Shown: positions 1 through 12,484, counted from the first letter of the stretch. The stretch: 64,000 nt of DNA from Phlyctochytrium arcticum (GCA_025602905.1 JAHLKI010000009.1:558001-622000); one strand, 5' to 3'. Numbers and translations are program-made. Notes: generated by a model from the letters alone, not told the origin.

Positions 1-54
1 GACGCAAAACTTTTGAAAAAGGAAAACTGAGGGACGACGAGACTAAAAAGGGGG

Positions 55-2429
55 ATGGACCTGACTGCACTGGTTCGCGAACATGGCCCCGATATTGATC
101 TCTTTCGCGAGCTGTTGGGGAAAACGATTGCCAATCTGCGGAAAGAAATGGAATTGTCGCGACGAGAGCTTCACCATCTGGCAGAGCTTCTCGTAGATGA
201 GGGTAGGTTCTTATGCTCTTTCGGGCATTGAAAGAAACTAAAAGCTCCTTCCCAACAGCCCTCTTGTTTCGATTCCTCAAAAAGTATAAATATGATATCA
301 CGGCTGCCCATTCTGCATTCCTTTCGCACATTGATTGGCGTCTCCAGAACGATCTGCCCAACCAAAGTCTTGCCTCGGTCACTCCCAACGCTCGGCACTA
401 CTTGCAAAAGGGTCTCTTTCAATTCCTCCGTACCGACAAGTTGGGGCGGCCTGTAGCCATCCTCAACCTCCGCCATTATAATAAGAACCAGTCCCCCCAA
501 CTCCTTGAAACCAACTCTGCTGGGACAGCTGCTGCCAGAACCCAAATGCAGAATTCGTCAGGCCCTCCAGATTATGAGGATATGCGATCTCTCTTTGTTC
601 TGTCCATGGAAGTTGCCCGACGGCTGGTACAGTCTTTGAATGAGGAATTCCAACGGCGCAGGGACTGGTCTGCCTCTGACCTCACTGCTGGATCAAGCAG
701 CAGCAGCAGTAGCACGACTAGCAGCACAACTTCCTTGGACATTGGAGCACTACCAGCCGATCGCGTCGTGACCCAAATGGCCATCATTATAGATCTGGAG
801 GGCGTTGGAATGAACAACCTCAAATACGACATGATTCCTCTCTTCCACGACTTGTTTTCCAACCATTTCCCGCAAACGATTGGCACAGTGTACGTACTCA
901 ACTACGGCTGGATCCATGCCGGTATCTGGTCCGTCATGAAAGCTGCCCTTCCCGCCGACGCCACCAAAAAACTCGTTTTTCTCACCCCCGCCCAACTCCA
1001 AAACCACATTGACCCAGAAAACATACCCACCATGTTTGGCGGCTCCGACTCGGCCACCTACAATCTGGCCAGATGTCCCGTCTTTTCCCATTTTGCTCAA
1101 CCCAACTACCACTGCACATCCCCTCGCGTCCACCGCCAACTCACGCTCCTCGACGTCGAAGACGAAGGATACCATGAGGACGACAATGACATTTGGTTTG
1201 ACGCTGTAGAAGGCCCCATGACGCCCTGTCGCTCTGCAGCCGACCTCCAAAACTTGCTTCGCGTCTCGAGCGGTCGAAACCTGCACGGAATGAACCGAGT
1301 CGGCAGTGCCAAATCACTCAAAAGCTTGGCTATGGCTTCACCGGGCACCGCTGGATTATTGACACCCTCAGGCATCGCCAACTCACGCTCATCCCCTCAC
1401 GTTAGTCAAGCCTACTACAAATCACCCATGCACTCCCCGCAACCTGGAACCCTTTCCCCAAGAACCTCTTTATCCGCCACCTATAATCCTTATTTCCCCC
1501 CTCTTCCCAAATACCATACCCTTAATTCCGACACCAATATCCCCTCCATCCGATTCCAACAATCAGGATCAGCACCCGTCCCACCCCGCCGTCCTCGCCG
1601 CCGAACAGCCCTCAAAAACACGCTTCTCTCCTACCTCGGCCCGCACCGCCCCCAACAACAGCAACAACAAATCACATTCTCCCAACAACAGCAACAACCA
1701 CCATCAGGCGTCGCCAAATACCGTAAACGCCATAAATCATACATGTTTCCCATCGGATTATTGGCGCTCACCCTCCTTGTTGCCACGACAGCCGCAGCCC
1801 TCCGGAACCCCCGCCGTCGTCACCAACTCGCCAAACTCTTATTTTCTACTGCGCAAAAGGCCAAAAAGCGTGGTGGTAATGGTGGTGGATCATCGTCCAA
1901 CTCTAATGGTGGGGGTGGAATGACCCGGATGGTGAAGGCTGTAGGCGGCTCGGATTCGGCTGTTGTCCGATCCACGCTTGAACAAAACAAGCTGTTTTTA
2001 AAGAGTGTGGGACAAGTATGTTGGAAATGGCTGTTATTGGGGTCGGCTGCTGCCCGCTCAGCCCTCCCTTCCAAATCCTCCTCTTCTGCAACCACACCAC
2101 CCCCACCACCCCCATCCTCCTCATTCCTATCCTTATTACCATCACCCTCTCAACAACCATCATCACTCTCCACCCTCTCACTCTTCACGGCGCCCAATCC
2201 ACCGTCCACTCCGCCTCGCGCCAAATTCTTTTTGGGTCCTCTACCCCCGCCTTCGCCAACAGGTGGGGTCGCACCTTTACTCGACTTTCACCAACCATAT
2301 CATCATCATCATCAGCATCAGTCCTCGGCGTTTGGGCCATCGACGGCGGCTACGGATGTTGCGTTTGTGGAGGGACCCGCGGTCGTGGCCGCGTTGGGGG
2401 GTGCCTTGCTTAGAGGTGTATTTGTGTAA
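55..2429 (+). CDS. CRAL-TRIO (Sec14-like) lipid-binding protein with C-terminal membrane segment
   Basis: Exons 55-202 and 259-2429 (phase 1 junction) give 772 residues. The first exon supplies an N-terminal helix region that continues into LLFRFLKKYKYD, the typical CRAL-TRIO N-terminal motif. The lipid-binding fold follows at about residues 110-330, with a recognisable core in IIIDLEGVGM and YVLNYGWIHAGIWSVMK. Family members bind or exchange phosphatidylinositol or other hydrophobic ligands at membranes. The second half is low complexity (Ser, Gln, Gly, Pro and His runs) and contains one clear hydrophobic segment (YMFPIGLLALTLLVATTAAA) flanked by Arg/Lys, so the protein is probably tail-anchored or single-pass. 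The start at 55 was preferred to an internal ATG at 213 because 213 lies inside the intron. The ligand is not predictable from sequence. Confidence 0.85.
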
Positions 2430-2818
2430 AAAAAAATTATGTATATGTCAAATTTTTCATTTTATTTGGTTTCCTTGCGTCCATGCATCAGCTTTCTGCA
2501 AAACGTTTACCAGTTCTTATTATTGGGCATCACCGCTCAGACTGTCCTCCTGTCCTCGGCGACGATGTATGCCTGCATTTATGTTAAGATCGAGCATCAT
2601 CAATTTGCAGCTGAAAAGGCTCACAAGGTGCAAAGAATAATAATGAAATTATTGGGGACAAAATCATTCTTGTCCAAAAAAAACAACAACAAAAGAATAA
2701 CAAAATATTGGTCAAAAAATAACCAGCAAACAAGTTGAGAAGGTAGGCATGCTAAGAGGATATATAGGAGGTGGTGGGTGGGTTGCGTTTGTGTGGGGAA
2801 ATTGGAGGCTCTATCTTT
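2430..2818. other. Convergent intergenic region
   Basis: This AT-rich stretch of 389 bp lies between the stops of the CRAL-TRIO gene and calnexin, which converge here. It contains several A-runs and should hold both 3' UTRs and polyadenylation sites. The ORFs here are short, low in complexity and match no family I know, so none is called. Confidence 0.6.
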
Positions 2819-5014
2819 CTATTCGTCGTTCTTGACAACAACGACCTTGCGCTTGATGGTAGTCTTCTTTTCGACGACTTCCTCGGAATCGGAAGATGTC
2901 AGGTTGTTGGCCTTCTTCTTCAGGTTTTCGGCTGTTTCGCTGGCCTTGGCCTTAACAGTCTCAGTAGTGTTCTTGGCAGCTTTAACAGCCTTGTTCTTAG
3001 CGTCCTTAACCTAATTACCGAGATGAGTACGTAACACCAAATGATGCTAAATGAGGGGGCATACCTTTTGTGGGGCAGCGGAAGAACCGCCAAAGAGAGA
3101 AGTGATGAGGAACAATGGGATAAGGACGGCAGCAGCCAAACCACCGGCGACTTCAGGGGCGGTCTTGATAGCTTCCAATGGGTTCAGTTGTACGTGGTCG
3201 GCGAATTTGAAAACCTTTGCTTTGATGTTCTCAATGAGTGGGAGGCGCTCAAGATCGTCATCATCATCTTCGTTTTCCTTCTTCTCGGCTTCTGGGGTTT
3301 TAGGTTCAAGCTCCTTCTCGATCTTGGCCTTGACGACGTAGGTCTCCTCAGCAAGCTTCTGGGCGTCATCAGCAGAGTGTCCAACGTAAATGTTGTCGAA
3401 TTGAATTCCATCCTGCATAGTCCACAGCTCAAATCCGATGGCTCCCTAACAAAAAAATAGAGTTAGAAACTCGTGATCCCAAGAAATAACAAAAAGCCGT
3501 TCCAGTCACTCACAATCTTGTTGAAGTTGGACGGAGTCTTATCCTCGAAGAATGCGGGGTTGGCAATCTTGCGGGGTTCCCAGATTCCCTTGAAGAGGGG
3601 GTTGTCGATAAGGGGTGCGGTCCACTTGCCCTTGTAGTTAGGGTTCTTCTTGTATGGTCGCTTCCACTCTCCACATCCAGAGACGCTCTCACACTTGGGG
3701 TTAGGAATGCTGGGCGCGATCCAATCACCATCCTCCTCGTCATCCCAGTCCTCAGGCTTCTTGGCCTCTGGGTCAGGAATCGTAGAAGGCTCGTTCACAA
3801 GCCAGTCAGCAGGAGTTTTGGCATCCTCGTCCAAAATCTCGCTAGGGGCACTCTCGTCCCAGTCCTCTGGCTTCTTGGCCTTTGCGTCAACGACCTTTTC
3901 ATCATCAACCCAGTCAGAAGGCTTCTTGTCCTCAGGATCGCTAATCTCCTTAGGTGGGTTGACCGCAGGGGTAAAGTCTTCCAACAAAGAGCCCTTCTTA
4001 ACCTCTTCGTTGTCAATGAGAATGCGGAAAGTCTGATCAGGCTTAACGATGAGGGTGTACAAGTGGATGTTCTTATCAGCCTTTGCCGCTGGGGGAGCGT
4101 TAATGTGCTTCTCCTCAAATTCACCAGTGATGGGGTTCTGAAAAATGGATGGTGAGTATCGCGTCAGGCTTGACAGTAGACTTTCGATTAGTACCTTGTG
4201 ACGGAAAATGAAGTGGACTTTGTTGGTATGACCACACTTGTCGGGTCCAAACACTATGTGGAACTGGTTAGTTTGGCAAAAGGCAATAAGAGGGATATAA
4301 ACATACTGATGGTGTAAGGGGTTTTGTCAGTGTACTTCTTGGGGTCAAAGTTCTTGTCCTCGGTCAAAAGCTTCATGTATGCACCTCCACACTCGAGCCC
4401 GTTTTGAAGCTTAACTTCGTACCTATTTACACAACATTACTTACTGGAAAGAGTAACCATGCTACTCAAACTATATACTTACTGTACGACCAATGGCTTA
4501 CCGGTGGGGTCAATGGGCTTGTCAAACTTAGCAGCAATAGCCTGCGAAAGAAACATAATTAGAGCAAGTAAGGGCGGTAATGACAAACAGACGCGTAACG
4601 TACATGGTGGGCAGCGGCAGATTTAACTACCAGACCCTTATCGCCTTCAATCAAGACCTTGGTTGGCTCCTCAACAGCCCATTCACCACGGTACTGCAGG
4701 AGCTCGTCATCTTCTACTCCATCAACAACCTTCTTGGTTGAGGATGGTGTCCAGCGCTGGTTCCAAGTTGGCAAGAACTGTTCGAGGAACGGGGCCTTGA
4801 TGCTCGTTGGCTGTTGACAGTCAGATATCCGCGTTAGCTTGATGTACGAATGTACTCAGCATCCTTTCCGCCCGTTTCGGGGGCAAAGAAGACGACGATG
4901 GAGAGCAGATCTTACCTTGAAGGTGACCGAGTGGTTTTCGGACGCGGCATCAGATTCGGCGATCGCGCCAGAAGCAAGCGCAAAAAGCGCAGGCACAACG
5001 TAGCGGAACTTCAT
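2819..5014 (-). CDS. Calnexin, ER lectin chaperone
   Basis: Eight exons (minus strand order): 4916-5014, 4604-4810, 4483-4541, 4307-4422, 4195-4253, 3514-4137, 3065-3445, 2819-3010. They join in frame to 578 residues. Calnexin binds monoglucosylated N-glycans on folding glycoproteins in the ER. A signal peptide starts [19 protein letters not shown]. The lectin core includes [19 protein letters not shown] and [17 protein letters not shown]. The Pro-rich arm carries repeated KPxDW motifs (for example [14 protein letters not shown]), followed by the second repeat class ([28 protein letters not shown]). One transmembrane segment ([17 protein letters not shown]) precedes a cytosolic tail that is Lys-rich rather than the usual strongly acidic one, ending KNDE. 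Length matches fungal calnexins. A UPRE-like site lies about 180 bp upstream of the start codon. Confidence 0.97.
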
Positions 5015-6058
5015 GGTGCAAATATGTTACAATGCGAGGTAAAGTAAAAGTGATGTGAACGGCGGGGGGGATGGTAGGGGAACTTCACTGGAGAGAAAGA
5101 CAGCTGCGCGGAGGGAAGCTCTTGGAAATGCGAGGGGCCGTCCCATTCGGGACAAATTGCGGCAGTTGGCTGGCGCAGCGGGATTGGTCAGAACAGCGTG
5201 GCGCAGGGGTAGGTTTGGGACTCCGACTTCGAACGTTCGAAACGGCCAGCGAAACGGGGACGCGACCCGACTCACCCGAGTGATTGAATGAAACAGAGAA
5301 GATGAAAAAGATGTGATTGCGTCGAGTGCAATGTGTATCATAGTATATACAAGTTGGTTTGGAAATTCGAGAAGGGGCAAGGTACAGTGGCAAAAGCCTC
5401 TCGAGAAGCCCCTACGAGGCAACCGCGGTAACAGACAGCTTGCGATACAGGCAGCCGGCCTTCACCAAAGGTCGATTAATTACACAGAAGATAGCGAAAA
5501 TCGGCTGATGCGGTCGCACTGCAGATGACATGGTCGACAGGTTTTCTACTCAAGACTGACGCGTCAACTTCGATTCCCAACATTACATTGTCGCCCGTAG
5601 TAATCACACTCATCTTGTCTTTATAGAATACGAATGCGATTCCTCGTCCTCCAAAATATGCAACTAGTGGCCATCTGCTTGCAGTTGATGCACTACCGAC
5701 TGGCGGCGGCAGAATAGTCGAGGGAACATTGAGGGAAATTGAAACTACTCCGGTGGCGCAGGCCTTCAATTTATGGTCGTGGCGGTTGACCGTTGCCCAC
5801 GGTTGCCGTTGCGGCGGCCTTGATTGATCCTCGAAAATAGTAACAGGCTCTGGTCTATACTCTTGCGAGGTTACTTTTTTCGGGGCGGACCGTTAGGGGA
5901 ACGGGTATAGACAACGGCCTAGGAATATATAGCGGACTTTGTCGCGTCACGTCCCTCCGTTTCCAAGTCAATCGTCAAGAAGCCTCATAAATAGATCCAC
6001 CAATCTTGTAGTCTCTTCCTCAATTCATTGGGCGCCTTCTTTCCCTGCAGAGTAAAAT
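5015..6058. other. Divergent promoter region, calnexin / L-type lectin
   Basis: This 1,044-bp gap separates two secretory-pathway genes transcribed away from each other. It carries a UPRE-like heptamer (separate entry), an inverted CCAAT box at 5183-5187 and a TATA-like atatatag near 5924 on the lectin side. A 97-codon minus-strand ORF at 5476-5769 has no recognisable features and is not called. Confidence 0.6.
5194..5200. promoter_or_regulatory. UPRE-like heptamer CAGCGTG
   Basis: CAGCGTG matches the core of the yeast Hac1 unfolded-protein-response element. It sits about 180 bp upstream of the calnexin start codon and 860 bp upstream of the lectin start. ER-stress induction of calnexin would fit, but a 7-mer occurs by chance about once per 8 kb when both strands are counted, so this is suggestive only. 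Confidence 0.35.
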
Positions 6059-7247
6059 ATGAGGGGAATTACAATTCTGAAGTCATTTGCGATGTTGGCT
6101 GTCGCTACGGTCTCTGGGGTTCTTGCGGCAGAGGAGGAACTCTACACACTCTACAGTTACTCGCTACAACCACCATTTATTGGTATGTAGGCAATGCGTT
6201 TTCATGGAGCAGTGGCAGTTTGCTAATCGATATCACAGAGGAGAACCTTCAGAATCGATGGTGGAACTTTGGCGGTGGTGAGTAGAGTATTGTGTGCAAA
6301 TGATGGGGTAAGAATGATTCTAATTTTGGTCGCATAGATTCGTTGATGGAAGTGAACCGCTTCGTAAGGTTAACGCCAGATGTATCATCGAAGCGCGGAT
6401 GGCTCTGGACGAAACAGGTATGGTGTCGCAAAAGCATAGGTTGTGCCGGCGACAATGCTGATATGCTTTATTTACTAGCCATTCGTGGCCGAAAGTTGGG
6501 TAGTGGAGTTCGACTTCAAGGTACATGGCACGTCAGGCGGTCTGCACGGAGATGGATTTGCATTCTGGTACACGACCGATAAAGAAGTGCAGGGGCCCGT
6601 GTTTGGTAACAAGGATCTATTCAATGGTCTTGGTGTGTTCTTTGACACGTACGCCAATGGACACCACAGCCAGCAGTTCCCCTATGTCAGTGCCATGCTG
6701 GTGGATGGCAAAACATCGTACGATCACGGGTCAGACGGCTTTAGCCAAAATATTGGCGGCTGCTCGGCAGATTTCCGGGAAAAGAGCTGGCCCACTGCCG
6801 GTCGTGTACGATACATAAAAAACTCATCCCTCGAAGTCGCCGTCAAGTACGAAACGGATGGATTTTTCAAGGACTGTTTCATCGTCAATAATGTGACCCT
6901 TCCCACCACCGGCTACTTGGGTTTCACCGCACACACTGGAGGAGTTTCGGATAATCACGACATCATCAAAGTCGTAACGAAGAGTATCACAAATGTATGG
7001 GATTTTCTACGCGTCTTTCTTTCTGAGGCATACTAATTAAGAAACCTTTCTTTAGCCGACATACCATCAGGGCGTCCCTCTGGAGCAAGCAAAACAGGCT
7101 GCTGCGCGAGAAGCTGTACTTTCCTCTTCCAGTGGTTTCTCACACTTCCTGATTGTTGTTTTATCTATTGGGGGCTTTTTGGCGGCCTGCTATGGCATTT
7201 GGGTGGCGCTGCGTGTTAAGGAGGAGCGCTCGTTTAAGCGCTTTTAG
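6059..7247 (+). CDS. L-type lectin cargo receptor (VIP36/ERGIC-53 type)
   Basis: Five exons, 6059-6182, 6239-6277, 6338-6417, 6479-6994 and 7056-7247, give 316 residues. Such lectins bind high-mannose glycoproteins in the ER-Golgi lumen and help their transport. A signal peptide (MRGITILKSFAMLAVATVSG) precedes the lectin domain, which has NRWWNFGG, FVRLTPD, GGLHGDGFAFWYT and GLGVFFDTYANGH; the last contains the family's Ca2+/mannose-binding Asp and Asn positions. A single transmembrane helix (FLIVVLSIGGFLAACYGIWVA) is followed by a short cytosolic tail ending RSFKRF, close to the KRFY/KKFF-type export tails of this family. It lacks the long coiled-coil stalk of ERGIC-53, so VIP36/VIPL-like is the better label. 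It diverges from calnexin. Confidence 0.95.
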
Positions 7248-7526
7248 TTGGCCGCACGCTACCGCATTTCATTTTGGGGGACGGGTGGGGAGCACTGTAG
7301 ATCACTCATGCATCGTTGCGTTTTTCAAGCTTACTTTATTTAGAATCATTTGTATTTCTATTTAGCAGAACACTTGTCTGGTTCTGATTCAAACATGCTG
7401 TTGCTCACATGGTTCTCGCGCAAAGAGGATATATTTCCGAATACTGGATGAAGAGCCTTGCGCCAAATGAAAAGATCAATGGGCACGAAATCGTGCCAAA
7501 TGTACGTGACATAAGTTGATAGATAT

Positions 7527-8222
7527 CTACGCTACAGATTTCTTCTGAAATTGCAACAAGAACGATCTCGTGTTGTCCTTATAGGAGATCATCTGCCAGA
7601 AAAGAACAACCCCCAAAACTGCTCCCACAACAGCCGACAGGTGTGCGACGGGATCGTCTACCTCCACTAGTGTTGTAACCATTCTGCCCAGACCACAGAA
7701 TAGTCCCATTGACAGGGTTGCTGGCGATATCGCGCCAATGTGCTTGGCATGATAGTTTTCCAAGATCTGCACAACAGTGCCGCCCATGAAAGCCGGAACA
7801 GTAGATCCCAGTAGTAATTGAATGGATGATTCTGAAATTCTACTGGGGTCTGATAACACACGGAAGAAATGCACATAGAGCACAAGTGCGGGAAGAAGAA
7901 CAATCAGGGGTCGACGCTGCCAGTGGACTGCACAAATCAGCAAATCGGCCACTAGCAGGCATGGTGTCTCTCCCCATGTGGTAAAAGGATTGCTTGCTCG
8001 AATATTGAAGACAATGCTAATGGTGAGACCGTAAATTTCGAGAAGGATGGGGAGTATTGGAACGCCGCGGGTAGACCTCGTTCGGAGAATGGGTAGTAAG
8101 GAAGGGATTTTAAGGATGGAACCAAGAAGAAGAATGGAGGAGCCCAGGAATCTAGATAGTATCAGCAGTGCTGTATTTGGAGCAACATGTTCGGCTATCA
8201 CTGCCTCGGTCATGTTTGGCAA
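7527..8222 (-). CDS. MPDU1-like PQ-loop protein (dolichol-P-mannose utilisation)
   Basis: This is a single-exon ORF of 231 residues. MPDU1 is an ER membrane protein needed to use dolichol-phosphate mannose and glucose in N-glycan, GPI-anchor and C-mannose synthesis. The family pattern is clear: an N-terminal PQ-loop-like helix pair (LKIPSLLPILRTRSTRGVPI), the GE motif in NPFTTWGETPCLLVADLL, then STVPAFMGGTVVQILENYHA and the C-terminal LGRMVTTLVEVDDP helix. Several hydrophobic helices fill the chain. The length is slightly below that of the human protein. Start 8222 is the first in-frame ATG. It is transcribed toward the lectin gene. The nearby PIG-M/PIG-H gene needs the same mannose donor, so co-location with GPI genes makes functional sense, though linkage may be chance. 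Confidence 0.9.
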   Translation of the reverse strand: MPNMTEAVIAEHVAPNTALLILSRFLGSSILLLGSILKIPSLLPILRTRSTRGVPILPILLEIYGLTISIVFNIRASNPFTTWGETPCLLVADLLICAVHWQRRPLIVLLPALVLYVHFFRVLSDPSRISESSIQLLLGSTVPAFMGGTVVQILENYHAKHIGAISPATLSMGLFCGLGRMVTTLVEVDDPVAHLSAVVGAVLGVVLFWQMISYKDNTRSFLLQFQKKSVA

Positions 8223-8498
8223 GGAAAGATGGCCAGGGAGAATTGTTCGAGCTCAAGCGCGCCTCTGACGTGAAATGGAATCCTGGGCGAAACAAATTGT
8301 AAAGTTTGGTTGGCGACTAAAGACTGACTTGTCTTTTCCGCCTTGATTTTGGATAGAAGGACCCATTTTGAAATGTTTGAAGAATGTTAAACGTCGGTTG
8401 TTGTAAAGTGTTGTAAAAAGTAGTGCAAATCGCATTGGTGTTGGAACAAACGCTGGAACAGAAACACGCGGTCTTCCAGAAGATCGAATCACACGAAA

Positions 8499-9786
8499 AT
8501 GTTCAATCCGAATTCCCTCCTACCAACAATGCCAGCGCCGGGTACTTTTCGACCTCCCCAAGCTCCCACCGCCGTTACAATACCCAAGTTTACCCACTCA
8601 AGAGAAGGCTTTGCAATATCACCCAATCATGTCTTTCAACTTCCAGTGAAGCGTATACACGACGAAGCAACCATGACACAGTGGGGAAAGTCCGAAGCGT
8701 TTGTGCGGATAATAGAGTTTATTCAAGTTATGAATGAATCGGTTAGAGGAAAGACGAATAGTGACCCATGCACAATCGGCGAGGTACAGTCTGGGAAATT
8801 TGTGGCAAACTCCAGCAAAGTCTTAATGTAAACAAAACAGACGGTCCAAAAATTGCTTCATATGCTTGATACGCTTGACAGGTGGATCGATGAAATCCCG
8901 CCATTGGAATCTCCGCAGCGCTTTGGCAATAAGGCTTTCCGTAATTGGTGTGAACGGCTAGATGCGGTACGGTCAATGATCACAATCTGACCCCCTATCA
9001 AGCACTCGTTCTAATCTGTTCATTTAGGAAGCGCCAAACCTGATAAAGGACATACTACCGACTGATCTTCACTCTGCTATTCCAGAACTAGTGCCGTACC
9101 TAACGGGAGGCTTTGGCCATGCTACTCGTATCGACTATGGTAGTGGCCACGAGCTATCATTTGTTACTTGGCTTTGCTGTCTTGATTTACTCGGGCAAAT
9201 CAAGCCAGATGACTATCAAGCTGTTGTTACTCGGGTCTTTGAGAGGTTCGTGAGCGATTTTTCCGATCCATAATGTGGTATTGATCTCTGCCAATGCAGA
9301 TATCTTGTGGTAGTGCGAAGGTTGCAGCGCGTGTATATGCTTGAGCCCGCCGGAAGTCACGGTGTTTGGGGTTTGGACGACCATCAGTTCCTGCCGTACC
9401 TTTGGGGAAGTGCCCAATTAAGTGATCACCCCCGCCTGAAGCCAAAGTCTGTATTGCAGGCTGATATCGTGCAGCATTTCGGAAAGGAATATTTGTACCT
9501 TGCCAGCATTCAGTATATTAACGAGGTATACGAGGGGAGCCATTGCTTATAAGCATTCGATTTACATGTCGTCCTTTAGGTCAAGAAAGGCCCATTTCAT
9601 GAGCATTCCCCAATTCTCTACGACATTACTGGCGTGCCACACTGGAGAAAAGTTAACTCGGGAATGTTGAAGATGTATGTAGCTGAAGTTCTACAGAAAT
9701 ATCCCGTAATTCAGCACCTCCCGTTTGGCTCTTTGATACCGTTTGTGGAAGTGTCTTCCCCGTCACCGTCCCCCTCTGGCATGTAG
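8499..9786 (+). CDS. Serine/threonine phosphatase 2A activator (PTPA/Rrd family)
   Basis: Five exons, 8499-8783, 8841-8966, 9028-9245, 9300-9525 and 9580-9786, give 353 residues. PTPA is an ATP-dependent chaperone and proline isomerase that activates the PP2A catalytic subunit. Family signatures are continuous: an N-terminal segment with [14 protein letters not shown], then [73 protein letters not shown] and [20 protein letters not shown], followed by a C-terminal [19 protein letters not shown]. The length fits Rrd1/Rrd2-type proteins. The N-terminus has about 25 extra residues rich in Pro. It converges with the LRR/filamin gene; only about 158 bp separate the stops. Confidence 0.96.
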
Positions 9787-9944
9787 CGCCCGCGAAATTT
9801 AGGTAGTTTAGCAGGAGCGATTCTTTCACGCCCAAGAATATTTTCCCACGTATTAGGCAGGAGCGTGGATGTGTTTTTGAAGTTAGACGATGCTCCCCCG
9901 TCAGCCCCCACATGGTTGAATGCAACCAAAACCTTCTTGTACTA

Positions 9945-12484
9945 TTATGACTCAACATGAAACTTCGAGATTGAGGAACAGCTTGGCGATTCTACAACAT
10001 GGGTAGCCTCTCGTGATTTCGCATTGCCAGCTGGTTCGCGAAAGGGTATTCTGGATACGGAAGGCATTTGGCCATCGTGCTTTGAACCTGCACTTATGCG
10101 ACTTTGGCTGAATGTTGTAGACGGTTGTTAGATTCCCCTTCGTGCTGCTCCAAAGCACTCAGAACATACCTGAACTTGAGGTTTTCTGATTCAGCGCCCG
10201 AAATAACATTACCATTGTGGGAAGATACGTTCATTCGGAATGGTGAACCGCATATCGACCGCGCATTGCTTTCAAGGTCAACGTGACTGATGTGTAACAA
10301 TGAAGGGCCTACAGCAGTTGGGTGAATGGATATTATCTGAAAATAGAGATGGTGAGGGAGGTGCTACCGAAATCATTGGTCCCGCTACATACATGTCGAT
10401 CAATCTCATGATGCACACCGCAAGCGGCTATAGACCCATTTGATTGCTGAAGCCAAACAGAGAAATGGCCATCTGAATCGACTATCTTGTTATCGTGTGC
10501 ATCGTACACTGCCAATTCAAGGGATATTGTCTTTCCTATCGGTAATGTCTTTGCCTTGGGATTGAAAAGAAGCTTGCAAGCACCCGGATCCACTTTCGAG
10601 GGATTTACTCTCACGCGACATGGACTATTCTTGATATGCTCCCCAGTAGGCGCAACAACCCCCAGCCAGTAGTCACCCGCAACTGGTGTCCGAAAAGATG
10701 CATTGTAGTTAGCCTCGGTGTCAAGCTTTATAGACCAGAGAAAGCGCGGGCTGTTTCGAGGAGTTGAGGCCGTTGATACGCATAGCGACAGAGTAATTTC
10801 GAAGGGGGCAGGATCAGGGACTGCCACGAGTTGATTATTGAAGCGATCGCGACACTGAATAGAAAGCTGTACAAGCTGTCCCACTTGGATAGGGACTGGA
10901 TGCTTGATATGAAAGAAGCAGTTTGGAAACGAGATTGGTCCAGGAGATATAACAAATGTCAATGCTTCACTAAGAACTTGTTTTCCTCGATGCCGAACTG
11001 TGAGGCTGCGACTTCCTGCAATAGTAGCATCGTAAAAGACACGGAAACAGGAAGACGCGATGCGTTTGGATTTTAGATGCTGAACAGTCGAGATACCATT
11101 TGCTGAGCTGGACATTCGCATTTGAATGTCAAGGTCAGCCTCAAGAATTTCGTTGAGCTCATGTGAGTTTGCTGCTGCTACATGGAGGTCAAAGTGATGA
11201 CTTTCCGCCGCGCAAAGCTGCTTGTTATGTTCCAACCCGCTAATAGAAAACTCTGAATTTGTGTTACGATCAGACGGTGTGGCTCGCATGAATGCTTTGA
11301 TGGCTGCCGCGTCCTTGCAAAGGATATCCGGAGGAGGATATACCAATGGGCTGTTCGGCCCTGTTTCCGTGACAATAACATCTAAATCGTCCAATGTTGC
11401 AATTTCGGGTGGTAATGCTGCCAGTGGATTTCCGTCCAGGTCGATTCGACGGAGAGATGAGAGCCCTGCCAAGGACGGCAGTTTACTTATGACGTTATTG
11501 CTCAAGAAGAGGCGGCGCATCCGTTTCAATCCTTCTAGACAATCCTTTGGCAAATCCTGAAGCTGGTTATCGGATGCATTCAGATCCACAATATTCTCTA
11601 ATTGCCCCAGTTGTACAGGCAGGGTCTTCAACTCATTGTCGTCAACAGAAAGCACTTTTAAGTGTGAAAGTCTTCCAATGTTGCTTGGCAATTCTGTCAT
11701 CTTGTTGCGCGTCAAAAGAAGCTCCTCCAATGCTGGACAGCTGAGACATAACTCTTCCGGCAAGCACTTGAGGCGATTACCACATAGATCCAGGATTCGC
11801 AGCTTTTGCCAGTGACGGACATCGTCTTGATCAAGAATGGTGATCTGATTGCGGAATAGACGAATTTGTTGTAACTGTGAGCATAATCTGAGCTCCATTG
11901 GGATGCTAGTCAGGCAGTTTGCTTGTGCGTTGAATGTCGTTAAATTCTGCAGGGACGAGAGTGTCTTCGGAGGAAATGATGGGAGGGAATTATACGATAC
12001 ATCCAGCGAAGTCAGTTGCGAGAACTTCTGAATGTCAACTGGTACATTGAGGAGGCCACAGTGTTGCAAATACACATTGGTAATGGTGCTGGAGAGAGAG
12101 GAAGTCATCAATCAGAAAGCGAAGACAAACATTCCAAAAAACTTGAATTAGAAAACCAACCTGAGCGGTCAATGATCCTGATGTTCTGTTCACCCACCTT
12201 TTGCTACTACCAGCAACCTCTCGCAACTCCGATGAAATGTCTCGCCCTTGCGCACTGTAACTCAAATTGATAGTTCCTGCCGCCTCATTGTTGCGAGCGA
12301 GGAAAGTACGACTTCGTGCTGGTCCAGCCGGGCGTAGCGCTTGGCGTGTATTGATGAGAGAGACTTCTTCGCTGCCTTTGTTGTCCGTCGGGTCATGTTT
12401 GTTGATCGCCAACATGTGCAGAGCGGGTAACAAGCGCCGACGCGTTTGTTGACATTCAGCATCATTTTCCAAAGTTTCCACCAT
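9945..12484 (-). CDS. Leucine-rich-repeat protein with filamin-type repeats
   Basis: Exons 12198-12484, 10393-12088, 10170-10336 and 9945-10107 join in frame to about 770 residues. After a 95-residue unstructured N-terminus come about eight to ten SHOC2/Ras-suppressor-style LRRs (for example LRILDLCGNRLKCLPEEL and MRRLFLSNNVISKLP). From about residue 440 two or three filamin/ABP280-type Ig repeats follow (GDYWLGVVAPTGEHIKNSPCRVRV; then HISHVDLESNARSICGSPFRMNV across the 10336/10393 splice). LRR plus filamin repeats suggests a cytosolic scaffold, perhaps actin- or GTPase-related; no partner is visible. The last exon (Ser/Arg-rich) is the least certain: another open frame exists at 9711-9929. 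The start ATG at 12484 is 32 bp from the divergent GPI gene. Confidence 0.8.

Noticed and set aside
2005..2640. Plus-strand ORFs rich in His/Pro overlapping the CRAL-TRIO C-terminus
   Set aside because: They are other-frame readings of the low-complexity coding region and have no independent motif.
5476..5769. 97-codon minus-strand ORF between calnexin and the lectin gene
   Set aside because: It has no domain, signal or conserved feature and sits in a shared promoter region.
10337..10367. 31-bp intron in the LRR/filamin gene
   Set aside because: It gives the wrong frame; the 56-bp intron 10337-10392 with donor GTATGT keeps the filamin repeat intact.
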